64,000 nucleotides of DNA from NCBI GenBank assembly GCA_040981125.1, contig JANRMQ010000011.1, positions 1 through 64,000 of the forward strand, given 5' to 3'. The translations under genes and the position numbers were made by a program. Of this stretch, positions 36,438 to 45,322 are shown one piece after another (position 1 is the stretch's first letter; each line of letters begins with the position of its first letter). This DNA is from DASSBQ01 sp040981125 (GTDB taxonomy: Bacteria > Nitrospirota > Nitrospiria > Nitrospirales > Nitrospiraceae). The notes under the pieces are model-generated. The model was given only the letters and a program-made list of their open reading frames with translations. It did not search any database and was not told the origin of the DNA.

Positions 36438-37868
36438 ATGTACCGGCGGAACATCACCCATATTCTCGGTCCATTGGCGCTCATTCTCGCCCTGTTTATT
36501 TCTTACCATGCATGGCTGAAGCCGCACTACTTTCCGGATCCTCCCCCGCCGGATGTCCACGTCATTCCCGATGAACCGGCCGTTTCCCGGCCGCACGGCG
36601 AAGAAGCGGCCCTGATCATGAGCAAGCGGCCCCGCACGATCGACCCCATGACGGTTCCCGTTCCCCAGCACATAGATCTTCTCACGACCATCAATGAAGA
36701 CTTGGAGAAGGGGAATGCGGCACAGGTCGAGGCCAAGCTGGCCGATATCCCGAGTTCCGCCCTTGCCGAGCATTCGGTCCGGCGTCACGTCGCGATCCTG
36801 TGGAACAATCTCGGCATCCTGCAAGAGCGAGCGGGCGGGACCGAAGCATCCATCAAAGCCTTTAGAAAGGCCGCCGCGCTTGATCCCAATAATGCGATCC
36901 TCATGCTGAATTTGGCGCAAGCGTACTGGGGCCTGCGCGATCCTAATTTGACCGTAGAATTTCTCTCCAAAGTGACGGCGTTGGCTCCCGAGGAAGCATT
37001 TCCCCATCTCGCACTCGCGGACCTGTTGCAGGAGCAGGACAAACTGGCGGAGGCGGGCCGCCATCTGCGTGAGGCGACAGCCCGGATTCGCAAGGATCCA
37101 GCCTTGCAATCCTATCTGAAGATCGTCACCGAGAAGGTTCAACGGACCGAGAAGGTCGAAGAAAAACTGGCCTCGCGCAGCAGCGTCCACTTCATCGTCA
37201 AATTCGATGGGAGTGAGGATCAGACCACTTGGACCACTGTTCTGGATATCTTGGAAGATGCCTATCGCGACATCGGCCAGAAATTCAATTACTTTCCCGA
37301 GAAACCCATTACAGTCACCCTTTTGACCAAAAGCGGATTTCAGGACTCTACGGGCAGCCCGGCGTGGGCCGACGGCCTATTCGATCCGGTGCTCGGTCGG
37401 ATTCAGATTCCTACGCAGGGGGCTCTGACGGATCGAGAATGGCTGACCCGTGTGTTGCGGCATGAGTTCGTTCATGCGCTGCTTCACCACCAACAGGGTG
37501 CGAACAGCGGCTCGATTCCCACGTGGCTGAACGAGGGACTCGCCATACAGCTGTCAGGAGATTCGTGGCGGGAATTGGATCGTGCCTTGGATAAGGATGT
37601 TGAGTTGGTGCCATTGACCGCGTTGGAGGGAAGCTGGGAGAAGTTATCGCCCCACGCAGCCATGATCGCCTATGTCGAAGCCAGTTCGGCGACTCATTAT
37701 TTATTGGATCGCTTTGGGATGCACAAAATGCACGAGGTGCTCGGACATCTCAAAGCCCGCCAAACTTTGTCCATGGCGATGCAGGACAAGCTCTTGCTGT
37801 CCTACGATAGTTTCCAACAACAGTGGGCTCAGGCATTCCATTCCAAACAGCAGCAGACCCAATCGTAG
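36438..37868 (+). CDS. Membrane-anchored TPR protein with HExxH peptidase domain (peptidase MA-like)
   Basis: A 476-residue protein from ATG 36438. Residues 7-24 form a membrane anchor, then a Pro-rich linker; residues about 120-215 contain two or three TPR units (WNNLGILQERAGGTEASIKAFRKAAALDPNN). The C-terminal part carries the zinc motif HEFVHALLHH around residue 341 with WLNEGLAIQLSG 28 residues later, the arrangement of the peptidase MA family. Probably a periplasm-facing metallopeptidase. An open frame from 36387 adds 17 residues without support. Its 3' end overlaps the convergent gene by 40 bases. Confidence 0.85.
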   Translation: MYRRNITHILGPLALILALFISYHAWLKPHYFPDPPPPDVHVIPDEPAVSRPHGEEAALIMSKRPRTIDPMTVPVPQHIDLLTTINEDLEKGNAAQVEAKLADIPSSALAEHSVRRHVAILWNNLGILQERAGGTEASIKAFRKAAALDPNNAILMLNLAQAYWGLRDPNLTVEFLSKVTALAPEEAFPHLALADLLQEQDKLAEAGRHLREATARIRKDPALQSYLKIVTEKVQRTEKVEEKLASRSSVHFIVKFDGSEDQTTWTTVLDILEDAYRDIGQKFNYFPEKPITVTLLTKSGFQDSTGSPAWADGLFDPVLGRIQIPTQGALTDREWLTRVLRHEFVHALLHHQQGANSGSIPTWLNEGLAIQLSGDSWRELDRALDKDVELVPLTALEGSWEKLSPHAAMIAYVEASSATHYLLDRFGMHKMHEVLGHLKARQTLSMAMQDKLLLSYDSFQQQWAQAFHSKQQQTQS

Positions 37869-38824
37869 GCGGCCCCGGCCGGCCGGTGGCTTGCCGGCAT
37901 GGCCACATCCTGATCATTCCCTGGAGGCGCCGTCTGAGGCTCACGCCGGCGCCCACTTTCCTTTTCTGCCCGTTCGATGAAATCGGTATCTTCGAACGAA
38001 TCCTGCCATAAGAAACGGCCTGAAGCGCGATCGACTGTCCGAACCACAAGATTGAAGATATGCCCGATCGTCTCGGGCGATGCGAATCGATCGACCGGTC
38101 GAAAGTCGGTCCTTTCCGTCCGGCCGCTCGTCGAGACACCCGGAATGAACCTATCTTCCCACACCACTCTTCCTGTCAACGGGTCAACGGCGCGGAGAGA
38201 CAGATTGAGCTGGATCAGCGAGTGCCTTTCCTTTGCGGTTTTCCATGCGATGGACCGGAGGGGGATAATGGTCGCAATCGGCCGAACCCGGTGGTCTTCT
38301 TTCTGAGATGTCAGATTCAGCTGACCCTGCCACAAGAACTGACCCGTCAGCGCGTCGTAGACCCGCAACAAGAAACGGGGCTGACCATCGACATCAACGC
38401 CAATTCCTCCGGCGAAGATACGATCGCGCTTCGTTTCTCCCGAGGCCGCCTCCTCCTGTACATTTAGATCATAGGAATCTTCCGACAGGACCACCCCTGT
38501 CCTTGCCTGGTAGGTTCGGATCGTAATCACGGATGAAATAGAAGTCTGAAATCCGAATCCTGCGACAAGAACATCTCCATGAGCAGGAGCATCATCGACT
38601 TCGATGGATGAAGAAACACCGTCGTTCATACCAATGGATCGATCGAAGAATTTTCCGAAGGCGTTCATAGGGCCCCACACGATGATCCCGATCACCGCGA
38701 GTAACAGCCATCGCGGCGCCCTATTCCGCCGTGGGCAGCGCATGGCAATCGTTGCCGACCATCCCGGTATCCTATTCGGGACCTGCAATAGCCTTTTCCG
38801 AGCCAGTTGAATTAGATGCATCAT
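37829..38824 (-). CDS. Exported or membrane-anchored protein with PQQ-like propeller repeats
   Basis: About 331 residues from the ATG at 38824, which follows GGAGG by five bases; the frame opens further at 38863. A membrane segment near residues 37-55 (WLLLAVIGIIVWGPMNAF) precedes repeated beta-blade patterns ending in xGxxxWxxxF or similar (YDALTGQFLWQGQLN, VDPLTGRVVWEDRF, VDRASGRFLWQDSF), as in PQQ-like propellers, though only three clear blades are seen. No cofactor ligands can be assigned. The C-terminus includes VCCCLEWNA, encoded in the overlap with the peptidase gene, and may be non-conserved. Confidence 0.65.
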   Translation of the reverse strand: MMHLIQLARKRLLQVPNRIPGWSATIAMRCPRRNRAPRWLLLAVIGIIVWGPMNAFGKFFDRSIGMNDGVSSSIEVDDAPAHGDVLVAGFGFQTSISSVITIRTYQARTGVVLSEDSYDLNVQEEAASGETKRDRIFAGGIGVDVDGQPRFLLRVYDALTGQFLWQGQLNLTSQKEDHRVRPIATIIPLRSIAWKTAKERHSLIQLNLSLRAVDPLTGRVVWEDRFIPGVSTSGRTERTDFRPVDRFASPETIGHIFNLVVRTVDRASGRFLWQDSFEDTDFIERAEKESGRRREPQTAPPGNDQDVAMPASHRPAGAAYDWVCCCLEWNA

Positions 38825-38991
38825 GTTGCCCTCCGGTTCATGAGGCGCAATTCTTTCCCCCATGAAGCAAAGGGTAAATTATTCGGTGGGTCAGCGGACG
38901 CCGACTAAAGGGGTATGCAGGACTAACTGCACATCGTTGATCCAGCCGTACGGGAATGGACGGCTATGTGAAGGATGGAACGCGGACCGCT

Positions 38992-39393
38992 CTATCGAAC
39001 TGATCCGAATAGATGGTACCGGTAGCGTGCAATGAAGCGGTACAAGAGATAGGCCAGTGGCCTTAACCAGGCAGATTGGACCAGGCGACTCAGCAAGGCT
39101 CCCCCTCTCAGGCCGGGCAAAAGTGGAAGAAATGCGTCTAATCCCTTCCGGATGCTGCCGTCGGCTCCCACCAGGAAGGCAACATCGGGCCGCCCCGGCA
39201 CATAAGCCTTTCCGAGACGTTGCGTTGCTTCCTCGCTCTGGTATGGGATAAAGCGTACATGGGACGGACCATCTTCCCGAACCGCCTTTTCGATCCGTTG
39301 TTTGGCCGTCACGCAAAACCGGCAGTCGCCGTCATAAATCAGGGTGCAGTCCTGGTCACTCGGTTGCCCGGCAGGCGTTTCACGCTCGGCCAT
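38992..39393 (-). CDS. DUF393 (DCC family) thiol-disulfide oxidoreductase-like protein
   Basis: A 133-residue protein with the DCC-family signature YDGDCRFC near residues 20-27, the CxxC-like redox site, and the family pattern RFIPYQSEEA and AFLVGADGSIRKGLDAFLPLL. The C-terminal part is hydrophobic (SAWLRPLAYLLYRFIARYRYHLFG), as usual. Family members are predicted thiol oxidoreductases; substrates are unknown. Confidence 0.85.
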   Translation of the reverse strand: MAERETPAGQPSDQDCTLIYDGDCRFCVTAKQRIEKAVREDGPSHVRFIPYQSEEATQRLGKAYVPGRPDVAFLVGADGSIRKGLDAFLPLLPGLRGGALLSRLVQSAWLRPLAYLLYRFIARYRYHLFGSVR

Positions 39394-39435
39394 ACTGACA
39401 TCCTACGCACGATATGCGTCGGGGACAAGGCGCCA

Positions 39436-39465
39436 TTGTGACGGATTGCATCACCGCGCTATAGT
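39436..39465 (+). promoter_or_regulatory. Candidate promoter abutting the ATG at 39473
   Basis: TTGTGA (39436-39441), 18 bases, TATAGT (39460-39465). The expected transcription start lies at about 39472, one base before the ATG, and no ribosome site is present, again suggesting a leaderless mRNA. Confidence 0.4.
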
Positions 39466-39472
39466 CATATTC

Positions 39473-39886
39473 ATGCTTTGCCGCAGGATTCAGGGCCTTC
39501 TCTTGACGCTCGCTCTCACGTCGGGCATCTGGATGATTGCGTATCCAGCGGGTCTTCGGTCCACCGAACCGGTCTCATGGCCATGGATTGCGTTCTTAAT
39601 CGCAGTACCGGTCCTGTTGACAGCCCTGATCGGTTTCCGGTTCAGATGGGCCACGATGGTCGTCGTCATGTACGGCACGATTGGTCTGGCGCTCGATATT
39701 GCCACGCTGGTCCAGGAGCTGAGCAAGCCCCAAGGCGGCGCGCTCGTGAAAGGCGTAGGGTTGCTGAGCGGAAGTCTCAATTTTTTGCTGATCGTCTGGG
39801 GAGGACAGGCAGTGCTCGGCGGGATGTCGAATGAACAGCTTGGAGCAAGCCGCCGTCCCAATCCTCCGTCCCCCTTTTCATCTTAA
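39473..39886 (+). CDS. Small integral membrane protein of unknown function
   Basis: A 137-residue protein with four predicted membrane helices (about 8-26, 38-54, 59-80 and 100-118; FLIAVPVLLTALIGF, ATMVVVMYGTIGLALDI, SGSLNFLLIVWGGQAVLG). No family recognised. The start at 39473 gives an N-terminal helix; the frame upstream overlaps the DUF393 gene promoter side. Its last 110 bases overlap the convergent methyltransferase gene. Confidence 0.7.
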   Translation: MLCRRIQGLLLTLALTSGIWMIAYPAGLRSTEPVSWPWIAFLIAVPVLLTALIGFRFRWATMVVVMYGTIGLALDIATLVQELSKPQGGALVKGVGLLSGSLNFLLIVWGGQAVLGGMSNEQLGASRRPNPPSPFSS

Positions 39887-40844
39887 GCGGCTTCACCGTG
39901 CTGTAGCCGGCCTGACGGAGCCATGACGAAGTCTCGTGGACGGTATAGGTGTTCCCCTGTTCGGTAAACAATAACATCGCGACGGCAAACAAACTGGCTT
40001 CCTTCGGATACAGCCCTTCCCTATCGTGAAGAAATGCATCCTGGATGATGAGCCGCCCACCGGGGTTCAGCGCCGGACGCAACCGCTTAAACAGCGCCTG
40101 GTTCTCTGCCGCGGAATAAATATGCAGCACATTGGAATACCAGATGACGTCGTACCGGCCCGGGACCTGCTCGCTCATGAAATCCACCGCAAGATAGGAC
40201 AGGCGCTTACCCGCTTTGTTTTCGGTGGCCGCCACCTCTCTAGCCACGTCAAGGGCAGCGGGACGATCGCATACGGTGGCGCTCAATGTGGGATTCTTCT
40301 TCAGAAAGGCCAGCGCATACGTTCCCGGTCCACCCCCCAGGTCAAGCATAGATTTGGCGTTGCGCAATGAGACTTGTGCAGCCACCCTGGCGGCTACATC
40401 GACTGAGCGGTGATGCATGGCCCATGTAAATCGCCGGCGATAATCCGCGTCTTCCGGCTTTCCATGGTCGACAGGCAAACCGGTTCGCACGTGATCGGTG
40501 AGGCGGGACCAATCAGACCACTGGTCCTTGAGGAGATCGATGTAGGCTCCTCGGCAACGAGGATGAGAACGGTTCAATTCGGTCGCGGCAAAGGTGCTGT
40601 TGCGATAGAGGGGGCCTCGCTTTTTGAGAAGGCCGCACATGGCCAGGTTGCGGCAGAGAATATCCAACCCTCGCTCGCTGACCCTGAGGGTTTTGGCCAG
40701 ATCGGCGATAGACCACGATTCAGTCGCAAGCGCGGTGAAGAGATCCAATTCCAGCGCGGAAACCATGACGCGAGGCAACCGGAAGGCGGTGATTGCTTCT
40801 CTGAATCCTTCAAAATCAGTGATGCCGCCGCGTTTCATGAACAC
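39777..40844 (-). CDS. O-methyltransferase-like protein (dimerisation domain plus class I MTase)
   Basis: A 355-residue protein built like plant-type or hydroxyneurosporene O-methyltransferases. Residues about 15-100 form a winged-helix dimerisation domain (VMVSALELDLFTALATESWSIADLAKTLRVSERGLDILCRNLAMCGLL). The MTase domain has motif I MLDLGGGPGTYALAF near 165, VICDRP-like second strand and GRLIIQDAFLHD as post-motif. The substrate is unknown; isoprenoid, quinone and ladder lipid enzymes share this layout. The C-terminus extends through the 110-base overlap with the convergent membrane-protein gene. Confidence 0.82.
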   Translation of the reverse strand: MFMKRGGITDFEGFREAITAFRLPRVMVSALELDLFTALATESWSIADLAKTLRVSERGLDILCRNLAMCGLLKKRGPLYRNSTFAATELNRSHPRCRGAYIDLLKDQWSDWSRLTDHVRTGLPVDHGKPEDADYRRRFTWAMHHRSVDVAARVAAQVSLRNAKSMLDLGGGPGTYALAFLKKNPTLSATVCDRPAALDVAREVAATENKAGKRLSYLAVDFMSEQVPGRYDVIWYSNVLHIYSAAENQALFKRLRPALNPGGRLIIQDAFLHDREGLYPKEASLFAVAMLLFTEQGNTYTVHETSSWLRQAGYSTVKPLKMKRGTEDWDGGLLQAVHSTSRRALPVLPRRSAKN

Positions 40845-40856
40845 AACTACAGATCG

Positions 40857-41288
40857 CTAGCGTCTGATTGTCTGCTGGCACCACCGTACCAGTGCGTGCA
40901 CTTTATTCAGCTCTTGCCAACTGACGGATTTCTCGAAGGTGATGGCGACATACTCGTCGTTCATGGTCACTCCTTCTTCAAACCCCTCCTTGACCAACAG
41001 GGGACGAAACCGTGCCACGGCAGGCTGAAGAAAATACTTGGCCTGTTTCGCGACCTCATCCGTGCCCAGATCTTCGGGCGTGCCGTCCGATATCAGGCTC
41101 ATGATGTCATCCATGGCGATGCCGTGTTGGCACATCACCCGGCCGTCCGGAGTGATTTCCAGCAGCCACCCGTCGCTTTCCAGATCCAGTGCGAGGGCCC
41201 CACCCGGCTCAAGGTCGTACAACTGGGGATGATTCCGGACCAAATCGGCCCGAACCTCATTCCATGAATGTGCAGTACCGTCATTCAT
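40857..41288 (-). CDS. Hypothetical protein, 143 residues
   Basis: From the ATG at 41288 the protein is soluble with no recognised family; a mid-section EITPDGRVMCQHGIAMDDIMSLISDG and the ending SWQELNKVHALVRWCQQTIRR are notable. The start overlaps the end of the TPR gene by eight bases, so co-translation is likely. The longer frame back to 41501 is a shadow of the TPR gene. Confidence 0.65.
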   Translation of the reverse strand: MNDGTAHSWNEVRADLVRNHPQLYDLEPGGALALDLESDGWLLEITPDGRVMCQHGIAMDDIMSLISDGTPEDLGTDEVAKQAKYFLQPAVARFRPLLVKEGFEEGVTMNDEYVAITFEKSVSWQELNKVHALVRWCQQTIRR

Positions 41289-42108
41289 GGTAGGAATTGA
41301 ACGAACGAGACAGCGGGCGTTCTTCCTCGATCCGCATACGCAACTGTTCCAGGCGTTTGATGTTTTCTTCAAGCTTCGGAAGGCGATACTTCCGATCCAT
41401 GTGTACCACCTGCTCCAACAAATCGGCTGCTTGGCGATACCGGCCGAGTTCCTCATAACACTGCGCCAGCACATATCGAGATCCACCGACCCGCAATTCA
41501 TCGTGGTTGCGTTCCGCGATCGATTGGCTGGTTTGGCAACAGGCGACCGCGTCCTCGTACCGCTTCTGGATGAGGAACGTGCGTCCCATCATGCGCCAAG
41601 CGTCCGCCACGCCGCCCTGGTTGTCCAGTCGCCGCATCAGCACTAATGAATGCTCATAGTAACGGATCGCCTCGTCGAACTGGCCGGTCTCTCTAGCAAT
41701 GAGACCAAGATCCGAATACAGCACCGCCTTTCCCGCCTGGTCATGCGTCCGGGTCATGATGTCCAGCGCTTCCAGATAGTAGGCGCGGGCGCGATCCCAT
41801 TCTCCGGCATCGGCTCGCAAATTTCCGAGATTCGCCAATGTCGTCCCGATCCCTTGGTCATCACCCAAGACCTTTTGGAGTTCCAGCACCTCTTGATAAT
41901 AAGTCTGCGCCGATTCCCGCCGGCCGCTCACGGCGCAGATATTCCCGAGATTGCCGAGAGTGGCGCTCAATGCCCGTTGGTTGCCGGTCAACCTGTCGCA
42001 TTCCAGCGCCTTGGCGTAGCAGGCATAGGCCTCCGTATAAAGTCCTCTCGCGAAATGCTCATTTCCCTGTCGATTCAGTTCTTCGGACAATCCATTGCGC
42101 AGCGGCAT
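41281..42108 (-). CDS. Tetratricopeptide repeat protein
   Basis: A 275-residue protein made of about six TPR units from residue 10 to 245, with typical pairs such as ATLGNLGNICAVSGRRESAQTYYQEVLEL and TTLANLGNLRADAGEWDRARAYYLEALDI. It has no signal peptide or catalytic domain, so it is probably a cytoplasmic scaffold for protein interactions. It belongs to a minus-strand run with the MBL-fold and thioredoxin-like genes. Confidence 0.88.
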   Translation of the reverse strand: MPLRNGLSEELNRQGNEHFARGLYTEAYACYAKALECDRLTGNQRALSATLGNLGNICAVSGRRESAQTYYQEVLELQKVLGDDQGIGTTLANLGNLRADAGEWDRARAYYLEALDIMTRTHDQAGKAVLYSDLGLIARETGQFDEAIRYYEHSLVLMRRLDNQGGVADAWRMMGRTFLIQKRYEDAVACCQTSQSIAERNHDELRVGGSRYVLAQCYEELGRYRQAADLLEQVVHMDRKYRLPKLEENIKRLEQLRMRIEEERPLSRSFNSYHE

Positions 42109-42121
42109 GTTTCTTTCCCAG

Positions 42122-42715
42122 CTATTGAAGGACTCGCTCGACGGCGGATTTGGCGCCGGTCAGGATATTTACGCCGTCGCCGACGAGAATTGCATCAAAG
42201 TTATACTTAAGCAACCGCTTGAGCGCGTCTTTGGCCTTCGCATAGTCCGCATACTTTTCCGGCGCCAGCATGCGTAATCCTCCGGGTGAAGCTCCGACCA
42301 AGGCGTCTCCGACGATCAGGATACCTTTGCCTTGCTGGATAAACAGGGCCGACTCCCCCGGCGACTTTTGATCCTTCAAATGAATCACCCACACGCCTCC
42401 TGGAAGTAATTCACCGTCGGCAAAGGTCTTGGTTGGAACCAAGGTCATCACCGGCGCATCGACCTGGGGAAGATACAATTGGCAGCCGAACTCAGCCTGA
42501 TAGCGGGCGGCTTCTCGCTCGTGATCGCGGTTGGTGACGATGATATAGTCGATACCGCCTCCACGTTTGATGGCCTGCCGGTCGCTCTCATCCATCGGCG
42601 GCGGATCGATCAATATGTGATGCTCGCCGATCCCAAGATAGAGGCCGTTGAAATCCAATTGCTTCTCCTCGGAGAACCATGACCATTGCCATATGCCGGG
42701 AAACAGCTGCTTCAT
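42122..42715 (-). CDS. MBL-fold protein with degenerate metal site
   Basis: A 197-residue protein with the fold pattern of metallo-beta-lactamase-like hydrolases: N-terminal strands (LDFNGLYLGIGEHHILIDPP), the motif-2 position IIVTNRDHEREAARYQ, WVIHLKDQKSPGESALFI and ILIVGDALVG. The canonical HxHxDH metal motif is replaced by NRDHER, so most zinc ligands are missing, while the GDAL Asp is kept. It may be non-catalytic or use another chemistry. It precedes the TPR gene by 13 bases. Confidence 0.75.
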   Translation of the reverse strand: MKQLFPGIWQWSWFSEEKQLDFNGLYLGIGEHHILIDPPPMDESDRQAIKRGGGIDYIIVTNRDHEREAARYQAEFGCQLYLPQVDAPVMTLVPTKTFADGELLPGGVWVIHLKDQKSPGESALFIQQGKGILIVGDALVGASPGGLRMLAPEKYADYAKAKDALKRLLKYNFDAILVGDGVNILTGAKSAVERVLQ

Positions 42716-42722
42716 CCTTGCC

Positions 42723-42962
42723 TCATAAAGCGGAGACCGCGTCCTGGACCGCCTTCGTCACCTTGGCAAGGACCGCAGCGTTCTCCGGAAGGTCAATAAT
42801 GTCGTCCTCCGGAAGCGTCATGAATTTTCGATTCGGTCCCTTCGTCAGCGAGATAAGAAATACGCTGTTGGTCGGTTTCGTGGGGATCACCACCTGCACC
42901 GATGAATCAATTTGCTGCACGAGGCCGACGAATGCCCGTTTTCCTTCTTCCCACTCGTCCAT
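42723..42962 (-). CDS. Small hypothetical protein, 79 residues
   Basis: A soluble protein with a compact alpha/beta pattern (SVQVVIPTKPTNSVFLISLTKGPNRKFMTLPEDDIIDL). It lies seven bases upstream of the MBL-fold gene. Its ribosome site GTGAGGAG lies inside a heptad-like repeat (TAAATCG TGAGGAG TAAATCG) in the 20-base gap to the thioredoxin-like gene. No family recognised. Confidence 0.65.
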   Translation of the reverse strand: MDEWEEGKRAFVGLVQQIDSSVQVVIPTKPTNSVFLISLTKGPNRKFMTLPEDDIIDLPENAAVLAKVTKAVQDAVSAL

Positions 42963-42964
42963 TC

Positions 42965-42985
42965 CGATTTACTCCTCACGATTTA
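42965..42985. repeat. Three-unit heptanucleotide repeat carrying a ribosome site
   Basis: On the plus strand CGATTTA CTCCTCA CGATTTA; on the minus strand the middle unit TGAGGAG supplies the Shine-Dalgarno sequence of the 79-residue gene and the first unit overlaps the stop of the thioredoxin-like gene. Confidence 0.5.
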
Positions 42986-43528
42986 CATGGATCCGGACTC
43001 TTTAGGCGAACCAGCCGCCAGCAGCTTCTCGACTTCCTGGAGGATGATGTCGCTGCCGGCGAGATCCATATTCCCGACCCGCTGCCAGCGGATGACGCCG
43101 TCCTGGTCGATGACATACACATTGGGGATGAACTTCCCGCCGCCATACAGCTTATCGGTTGCCTTATTAGGGTCGAGCAAATATGGATAGGTCACTTTCA
43201 CGGGAAACGCGCTCAGGAATTCACCGACATCGCGTTTGGAATTACCGGCTGAGTTGATGCCGATGACCGCCACATTTTTGCCTTTGGTGGCGTCATAGAC
43301 CTTCTGCAAGTTAGTGCCCTGAGCCATGCAAGGATCACAGATATGGAACAATCCCAGCACGACGACCTTTCCTTTCAACGACTCGAGTGAGACCGGATCG
43401 CCGGTGAGCGACGTCAACGCGAAGTTCGGCGCGCGCTCCCCGACTTTGAAAAATCCGGCGGCAAAAACCAGGTGCATCGCCACAAAGGGAAGGAACAGGA
43501 TCGAGATTGCGACGAGGAGCTTTTTCAT
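42983..43528 (-). CDS. Exported thioredoxin-like (TlpA/AhpC-TSA) protein
   Basis: 181 residues from the ATG at 43528, which follows AGGAGG. A signal or anchor segment covers residues 3-23. The thioredoxin fold begins with GERAPNFALTSLTGDPVSLESLKGKVVVLGLF and carries the redox pair CDPC near residue 69, with cis-Pro in GGGKFIPNVYVIDQDG. It probably handles thiol-disulfide exchange in the periplasm, for example in cytochrome c maturation. The frame extends upstream to 43663 but without similarity. Confidence 0.87.
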   Translation of the reverse strand: MKKLLVAISILFLPFVAMHLVFAAGFFKVGERAPNFALTSLTGDPVSLESLKGKVVVLGLFHICDPCMAQGTNLQKVYDATKGKNVAVIGINSAGNSKRDVGEFLSAFPVKVTYPYLLDPNKATDKLYGGGKFIPNVYVIDQDGVIRWQRVGNMDLAGSDIILQEVEKLLAAGSPKESGSM

Positions 43529-43681
43529 GGCGGTCCTCCTGTAGATGGCATGTGATTCTTGTTGGCCGCAACCCATCCTAACACGGCATTTTTTTGGGGA
43601 GCAACAGGAGATCGGCGGAGGCGGGGGATGCAATGCAGGGGAGAACGTTACGCGAATCGGCACTCTACAATGCGCCGGCTT

Positions 43682-44956
43682 CTATCCCGGAGCCAAGGGC
43701 CACTTCAGAAGCAATTTTCCGACCCGAAAACACTGCAGACACCGCGCAGCCGCTCGATGAAACGGATGGACCAGTCGATACAGCCTATTGAGTCGCGCCT
43801 GCAGGCGGAACCAAGGAAGCGACTGGTTCACGATTGGATCCGCGGCATGGCATATCGCCAAGGCATATTTCGATTGCTCGATCCAGGAGTCCTTGAGAAG
43901 AAGACACAGGGCCTCGGCGTCTTTCCCGTCAATGCCTTCAGCTCTACGCTTCAAGAGATCCCGCGGCATTGCTTTCGTCAGATCGGGAACATCCCGGTCA
44001 GCCATGATGGCATGCTGAACTACACGCGGCAACGGTGCGTCGAACAGCGTGTGAGCCAGCGCAAGTCCCATCAATAACATCCTGCGACATCGCAACGCAT
44101 GAGACAAGAACAATACACGGCTCCAGTCGAGTGTTCGCCGCCGCCGCAGCAATTCGGACACATCGCAAATCCATTTGAGGTTTTCCCACGCGTGCATCGA
44201 TCCACTGACACAAAGCACGATCAGCAACTCCTCCGGCGCGAGAGCCATGATGGTGTGCGGGCCCAGCCGTACCGGTTTCAACTGTGTCCAGAACGGCTCC
44301 CGGTCCAAAGGAAATGAAAAGAGACCACGACTCATGGCCAATTGCAGATTGATACGAAAGGATCTGCTCCGCCTGAGGAAGGAGTGCACCGCTTCATCCC
44401 GACCATCGCAACCGGACGGCGCCTTTCCGGCAAACTGATAGCCTTGCGACCACAACAATTGCCGGGCTTGTGTGATGCAGGATTGCTCGACAATCAGGTC
44501 CACATCACCGGCTTCGCGTAACGTGAGATCTCCATACGCGGCAATCGCCAAGGTGGGGCCCTTGAACGGGATCATGCGAATGCCTTTCGCTGCAAAGGTT
44601 TCGGCCAATGTCACGAGTTCATCCCTCAATAGGCTGTTCACAATGGCATTTGTTTGCGCCTTCCGGCGAAATGTTTGGACTACGTCCTTGGGAACTGAGT
44701 CGCCGCCATGGGCGAGTAACATCCGATACACCAATGAGGCCGCACCGTGAGATTCGGCAAGGCTCCAGAGAACGCTCCAATCGACGCCGTCGCGCAATCG
44801 ATCCTGAATCTCCACCTGAAGAGTGCCATTGGCCGATGTTCGCGCCAGAAGAACGAGAAGTTGAGCCTCGATGGTCAAGTGGGACAGGTTGAATCGGAAC
44901 AGATGATCGGTGGTATGAGGTGAAGGGTTCCGCGTGGATATGACGATCTGAGGCAT
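43682..44956 (-). CDS. NTP_transf_5-like nucleotidyltransferase family protein
   Basis: 424 residues from the ATG at 44956 (preceded by GGAGGAT). The core pattern MIPFKGPTLAIAAYGDLTLREAGDVDLIV around residues 125-155 matches the uncharacterised nucleotidyltransferase family whose members carry a conserved KG...R...DxDLLV. Members often accompany polysaccharide, lasso-peptide or exosortase-related loci, but no such genes flank it here. The frame upstream to 45223 lacks similarity. Confidence 0.75.
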   Translation of the reverse strand: MPQIVISTRNPSPHTTDHLFRFNLSHLTIEAQLLVLLARTSANGTLQVEIQDRLRDGVDWSVLWSLAESHGAASLVYRMLLAHGGDSVPKDVVQTFRRKAQTNAIVNSLLRDELVTLAETFAAKGIRMIPFKGPTLAIAAYGDLTLREAGDVDLIVEQSCITQARQLLWSQGYQFAGKAPSGCDGRDEAVHSFLRRSRSFRINLQLAMSRGLFSFPLDREPFWTQLKPVRLGPHTIMALAPEELLIVLCVSGSMHAWENLKWICDVSELLRRRRTLDWSRVLFLSHALRCRRMLLMGLALAHTLFDAPLPRVVQHAIMADRDVPDLTKAMPRDLLKRRAEGIDGKDAEALCLLLKDSWIEQSKYALAICHAADPIVNQSLPWFRLQARLNRLYRLVHPFHRAAARCLQCFRVGKLLLKWPLAPG

Positions 44957-45322
44957 GCCATCCTCCGAATCACGCTCATTGACGGTTTGTGTGAAAGCGC
45001 AGCCGCCGTAACCCTTTCGAGTCAAGGCGGGACAATAATCAAATGCGGCTGTCCCGGCCAATTCCCATCCCGGTGGGAATGTTCCCTCCTTGGCGGAAGA
45101 AGGCAGTAGGTTCGATCGGAAAACCGCCCGAGCCTGAGTGTGGCGCCGGAGTACGGGCGGGAAATCAGATCGGTGGTGGAGCGCGGTTATTCGAAGAAAA
45201 CGGGAAAGACCGCGTCGCGGCACAGTCTTCCCCTGACTTCATGGATAGAAGGAACCGCAGGGATGCGGAGGGTCTCGTCAGATCGACGGATGATTACTGC
45301 GGATATCAAACGTTGCGGACAC
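44957..45322. other. 366-base gap between purF and the nucleotidyltransferase gene
   Basis: No gene is supported. Two hairpins are visible: GGGACA (45029-45034) with TGTCCC (45050-45055), and ATTCCCA (45061-45067) with TGGGAAT (45074-45080). They may form the end of the purine run or a leader for the downstream minus-strand gene; no T-run decides. Confidence 0.45.

Noticed and set aside
38891..39316. 141-residue frame overlapping the DUF393 gene
   Set aside because: The overlapping frame 38992-39393 carries the YDGDCRFC family motif, so this one is a shadow.
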